Assembly (NCBI RefSeq): GCF_944324935.1
Contig: NZ_CALUYG010000009.1
Location: 1-63,513 of the forward strand
DNA length: 63,513 bases
From: an uncultured Desulfovibrio sp.
GTDB lineage: Bacteria > Desulfobacterota > Desulfovibrionia > Desulfovibrionales > Desulfovibrionaceae
Reading direction: 5' to 3'
The first letter of the stretch is position 1; every line of letters starts with the position of its first letter. A program made the translations under genes and the position numbers. Shown one piece after another: positions 60,739-63,513 of this stretch. Below the pieces are notes generated by a model. It saw nothing but the letters and a program-made list of their open reading frames with translations. It was not told the DNA's origin and did not search any database.

Positions 60739-61583
60739 GTCCGCCTCCCTTCCGCGCTGCCGCCGGAGAGGCCGCAGGCCGCGGCCGCCAGCATGACCGC
60801 CGTGCCCAGCTGGAGGGGATCGTGCCAGACGCGCTCCGGCACAGGGGCGCATCCCAGCCAGGGACAGGGCACGCAGGGCGCGCTGATGCAGGCTCCGGCG
60901 GCAAGGTGCTGCCGGGGGAAACAGGCATCCGTGGGAGAGGCGTCCAGCAGACAGAAAAAGGGCGCCAGCCCGTCCAGCTCCCGGGGCGTGATCCCGCGGC
61001 ACTGGGGGATGTCCGCCGCGCGGGCCTGCGCCCGGCCCGCGACCGTATCGCAGAGCGTGACGGCAAAGCCCTGCCCGGCAAGCCAGGCGGCGGCGGACGT
61101 GCCCACCGGCCCCGCGCCCAGTACCAGCACCCGGCGCTCGAGGTCGTGGCGTTCCGCCATGCCGCACAGGGCGGCGGCAAAGCCGCGTCCGGTGGCCCAG
61201 CCGTTCTCGGCGCTGTGGCCGCTGCGGACATGCTCGGCAAGATAGGTGGCGTCATCCGCCCAGAGCAAAACGTCGCACGCCCCGGCCCGCGCCTGGGCAA
61301 AGCCTTCATCATCGGGCGGCAGCACCACGGCGGCGCTGCCCAGCGCCCGCGCCGTGGCCGCCAACAGCCCGGCAAAACCCGGGATGCGGCCCTCGCCGCT
61401 GCTCACAGGCACCACGCCCACCCGCACGGCGGCAAGCGCCCGGCGCACCGCGTCAGGCGGCAGATCCAGCGCCCGCGCACAGACCTCCTCAAGACCGCAG
61501 CCCACCGTCCGCCGCAGGCGCGCGGCATAGGCCCCCCAGTCGTCAGCCTGACCGGCCAGATCGCTTTCACAAAGTCGGGTCAT
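60735..61583 (-). CDS. pylD: Pyrrolysine synthase PylD
   Basis: This 282-residue protein is called PylD from its place after pylC and its fold: an N-terminal helical region and a NAD-binding Rossmann motif VLVLGAGPVGTSAAAWLAGQGFAVTLCD (about residues 152-179), with VVLPPDDEGFAQ earlier. PylD oxidises the lysyl-methylornithine precursor and cyclises it to L-pyrrolysine. The start at 61583 follows ggggg-agagc; an upstream ATG at 61610 is also in frame. A 113-base gap separates it from pylC. It is coupled to the ABC transporter by a GTGA overlap. Confidence 0.9.
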   Translation of the reverse strand: MTRLCESDLAGQADDWGAYAARLRRTVGCGLEEVCARALDLPPDAVRRALAAVRVGVVPVSSGEGRIPGFAGLLAATARALGSAAVVLPPDDEGFAQARAGACDVLLWADDATYLAEHVRSGHSAENGWATGRGFAAALCGMAERHDLERRVLVLGAGPVGTSAAAWLAGQGFAVTLCDTVAGRAQARAADIPQCRGITPRELDGLAPFFCLLDASPTDACFPRQHLAAGACISAPCVPCPWLGCAPVPERVWHDPLQLGTAVMLAAAACGLSGGSAEGRRT

Positions 61584-61696
61584 GCTCTCCCCCTTGTACG
61601 GTTGCGGCACGGCCAGGATATTCCCCTGGCCTGCCGCGGCGCACGAAAAACCGCCGCCTCATGCCGTCCTCATGTCCGCCGTGCTGAAAACGGATC

Positions 61697-62839
61697 TCAG
61701 CCGGCGGTCGTGACGTATTCCAGCGCCGCCTCCCGCCGCTCCTCGAGTTCCGCCGCGCTGTCTGCCGCCAGCAGCAGCACGCCCGCCCAGTCGCCCGAGC
61801 GCAGGTCGCCGCCCAGCAGCATGCCTTCCGTGCCGGGGATGCCGTCCACAAGGCGCAGCGGCCCCACCTGCGTCAGCGAGTGTTCGCCGGGGAAGCGCAG
61901 TTCGCCGCTCCGGCGCGCCACATGGAGATAGGCCGCCGGACGGGGGGCGGCACGACCGGCGGCGGGCATACGCGGCAGGAAGCAGGACGCCAGCTCCTCG
62001 GCCAGATTGCGGCCCGTGGAAAGCCAGACCGTCAGCGGCGTCTGGCTGGGGAAACGCGCGTCGATCTCCAGCACGCGCCAGCCGTCGGGCGCGGCGACCA
62101 CTTCCACATCCATGAGCCCGTGCAGCGCCAGCCCTTCGGCCAGGCGCCGCAGCTCATCAGCGACGGCAGCCGCCATATCCGGCTCATCCACCGGGGCAAG
62201 GACGCCGCGACAGTCAAAAACATCGTCAAGCAACAGCTCGGTAAACTGGGATGTCCTGTAGTTGCCCGGCGTACCGCAGATCTCCAGCGAGAACTGGCGC
62301 CCGGGGCAATAGGATTCCACGATCCAGCCGGGCGTATGCAGGCCCTGCGGCAGACAGGCGGACAACTCGGCTGCGTCATGCAGCAGATGCACGCCCCGGC
62401 TGCCGCTGCCTGCGGACGGCTTGGCGATCAGGGGGTAGCGCATAGGGGCGTCGGGGCGCGCCGGCCGGGGGATGGGCGTACCGCAGCGCTCGAAGAGATC
62501 CCGGCTGAGCAGCTTGCTGCTGCTGACGGCATACGCCGCCGGGTCGAAGGCCAGCGGTACGCCGATGCGCGCACAGGCCGTACCGAGGGCCGCCAGCGCC
62601 GGATCGTCCTCCAGAGCCGGAAAGACCAGGTCCACGCCTTCCAGCACCCGGACGAGGGAAGCGGCCATGCCGTCCGGCCCGGAGGCATCCGTCACATCGG
62701 CACACAGGAACTCGTCCGCAAGCTGGCGGGCCGGAGGCTGCGGACGACGGTCCAGCAGGAGTGTCCGCCAGCCGGCCTGACGGGCCAGCAAACAGAGTTC
62801 CACCCCCTGGAGCCCGCCCCCGATGACGGCTACCCGCAT
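61697..62839 (-). CDS. pylC: 3-methylornithine-lysine ligase PylC
   Basis: This 380-residue ATP-grasp ligase begins MRVAVIGGGLQGVELCLLARQAGWRTLLLDRRPQPPA and has the ATP-grasp loop YPLIAKPSAGSGSRGVHLL (about residues 152-170) and ESYCPGRQFSLEICG. PylC joins (3R)-3-methyl-D-ornithine to lysine with ATP. ggaggg lies 6 bases before the ATG, which overlaps the 3' end of pylB by 10 bases. Confidence 0.93.
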   Translation of the reverse strand: MRVAVIGGGLQGVELCLLARQAGWRTLLLDRRPQPPARQLADEFLCADVTDASGPDGMAASLVRVLEGVDLVFPALEDDPALAALGTACARIGVPLAFDPAAYAVSSSKLLSRDLFERCGTPIPRPARPDAPMRYPLIAKPSAGSGSRGVHLLHDAAELSACLPQGLHTPGWIVESYCPGRQFSLEICGTPGNYRTSQFTELLLDDVFDCRGVLAPVDEPDMAAAVADELRRLAEGLALHGLMDVEVVAAPDGWRVLEIDARFPSQTPLTVWLSTGRNLAEELASCFLPRMPAAGRAAPRPAAYLHVARRSGELRFPGEHSLTQVGPLRLVDGIPGTEGMLLGGDLRSGDWAGVLLLAADSAAELEERREAALEYVTTAG

Positions 62840-63513
62840 GCGTGTCCCTCCTGCCGTCCTTCGCCGGCGGCCAGCGCCTGGCGACGGCTTTCCAGCCAGC
62901 GGGCGTAGTCCGCCGCCGTGGCCATCTCCATGCCCATGCCGTCCAGCACGCGCCGGACGGCCGCCACACTGCGCCGCGCATCGTCGATATCCAGCTCCCG
63001 GGTCGCCACGCCGGCAAAGCCGCAGCCGGACGGTACGATGGACGTGACCACATTGGCCCCGGCCATCAGGCGCATACGCAGGCCCGCCAGACCGTCCACA
63101 TCCAGCGAGGCGGGCACGAGCCGGTCCGGCATGAGCAGGCGCATGGCGGCGATGGCGCGCAGCTCGTGCGTCCGCCGGCCATCCGTCGCACCTTGTCCGG
63201 CCGCGCCTTGTTCAGGCACGGGCAGCGTGCAGGCATGCGGCACATAGCTCATGGCCCGCACCTGCGACAGCGGTTCGTCCCGCATGGCCAGCAGGGAGGC
63301 CGCCAGTTCGTCCGCCGTCTCGCCCAGTCCCGTCAGCAGGCCGTCTTCCACCAGCAGGCCGGTCGCGGCGGCATCCAGCCGCGCCTGACGGCGACGGTCG
63401 AAGTCCTGCCCGAGGCGCAGCCGGGCAAAACGCCGCTGATCATGCGTTTCCTGATAGCAGGCGTACCAGTCCGCCCCCGCCTGCCGCAGCCGGGAGAGCT
63501 GCGCCGCCGTGAT
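62830..63513 (-). CDS. pylB: Methylornithine synthase PylB, C-terminal part (cut by window end)
   Basis: The 227 visible residues begin ITAAQLSRLRQAGADWYACYQETHDQ and continue with TGLLVEDGLLTGLGETADELAASLLAM, QVRAMSYVPHACT and TSIVPSGCGFAGVATRELDIDD. This matches the C-terminal half of the radical-SAM PylB, which isomerises L-lysine to 3-methylornithine. The CxxxCxxC cluster motif lies beyond the window. The gene ends in TAG (62832-62830), read as a stop but the same codon as Pyl, and overlaps the start of pylC. Confidence 0.92.
   Translation of the reverse strand: MTAAQLSRLRQAGADWYACYQETHDQRRFARLRLGQDFDRRRQARLDAAATGLLVEDGLLTGLGETADELAASLLAMRDEPLSQVRAMSYVPHACTLPVPEQGAAGQGATDGRRTHELRAIAAMRLLMPDRLVPASLDVDGLAGLRMRLMAGANVVTSIVPSGCGFAGVATRELDIDDARRSVAAVRRVLDGMGMEMATAADYARWLESRRQALAAGEGRQEGHACG

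Noticed and set aside
53041-63513. Pyrrolysine tRNA gene near mttB or pylBCD
   Set aside because: I looked for a tRNA-like element with a CTA anticodon loop (ctctaaa) on both strands in this part and saw none. It is probably outside the window, near pylS.

Overview
The window is high-GC bacterial DNA. A complete HsdRMS locus, an ABC-dependent O-antigen export locus, a type VI secretion (T6SS) locus and pyrrolysine (Pyl) biosynthesis genes beside trimethylamine-type methyltransferases together suggest a Gram-negative, anaerobic, probably gut-associated Desulfovibrionaceae member (Desulfovibrio/Bilophila-like). That placement is inferred from gene content; no 16S rRNA or tRNA gene was seen.

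Layout. 1-14.6 kb: part of a T6SS locus on the + strand. Two pentapeptide-repeat proteins, a DUF3540 protein and a DUF4150 (PAAR-like) protein are followed by tssJ, tssK, tssL, tssM, an unknown anchored protein, tssE, tssA, tssB, tssC and hcp. tssF, tssG, clpV and vgrG are not here and probably lie upstream. 14.7-18.6 kb: a small redox operon on the - strand (aldo/keto reductase, monooxygenase-like protein, tautomerase, Tat-exported flavodoxin-fold protein) with a divergent AraC regulator and what looks like a cupin remnant. 18.9-29.3 kb: a type I secretion system (TolC, unknown protein, HlyD, PrtD-type ABC exporter) facing away from a 1259-residue RTX/S-layer-like substrate. Between exporter and substrate lies a serine-invertase gene flanked by inverted 28-bp sites, which together look like a phase-variation switch. 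29.8-38.2 kb: O-antigen synthesis and export (GT2, HAD-RgpF fusion, Wzm, acyltransferase, methyltransferase with coiled coil, Wzt). 38.4-44.4 kb: type I restriction-modification genes. 44.4-52.3 kb: a second redox module (TetR, flavin enzymes, cupin, Tat-exported aldo/keto reductase, alcohol dehydrogenase, secreted carboxymuconolactone decarboxylase family protein, Tat-exported flavodoxin, AraC). 52.7-53.0 kb: a truncated second copy of the type I exporter. 53.2-63.5 kb: methylamine/Pyl region.

How the last region works. mttB contains an in-frame amber codon at the known Pyl position. Divergent from it are a BCCT betaine/choline-type carrier and a second MttB-family methyltransferase with Asn at that position. 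On the - strand, pylB (cut by the window end), pylC and pylD run directly into a NitT/TauT-type ABC transporter. The likely theme is uptake and corrinoid-dependent demethylation of quaternary and tertiary amines, with Pyl made on the spot. pylS, the Pyl tRNA gene and the corrinoid protein are not in the window.

The strongest novelty candidate is the invertible segment at 24.6-25.4 kb. It carries its own recombinase and one good outward promoter. In this assembly that promoter points away from the RTX gene, towards a terminator that lies before the exporter's own promoter. This would be an ON/OFF switch for a surface protein, seen here in the apparent OFF state. Other variation signals are a 16-T tract inside the signal peptide of the carboxymuconolactone family protein and a 9-A tract in the middle of hsdS. 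All functional calls come from reading the sequence; no database search was run.
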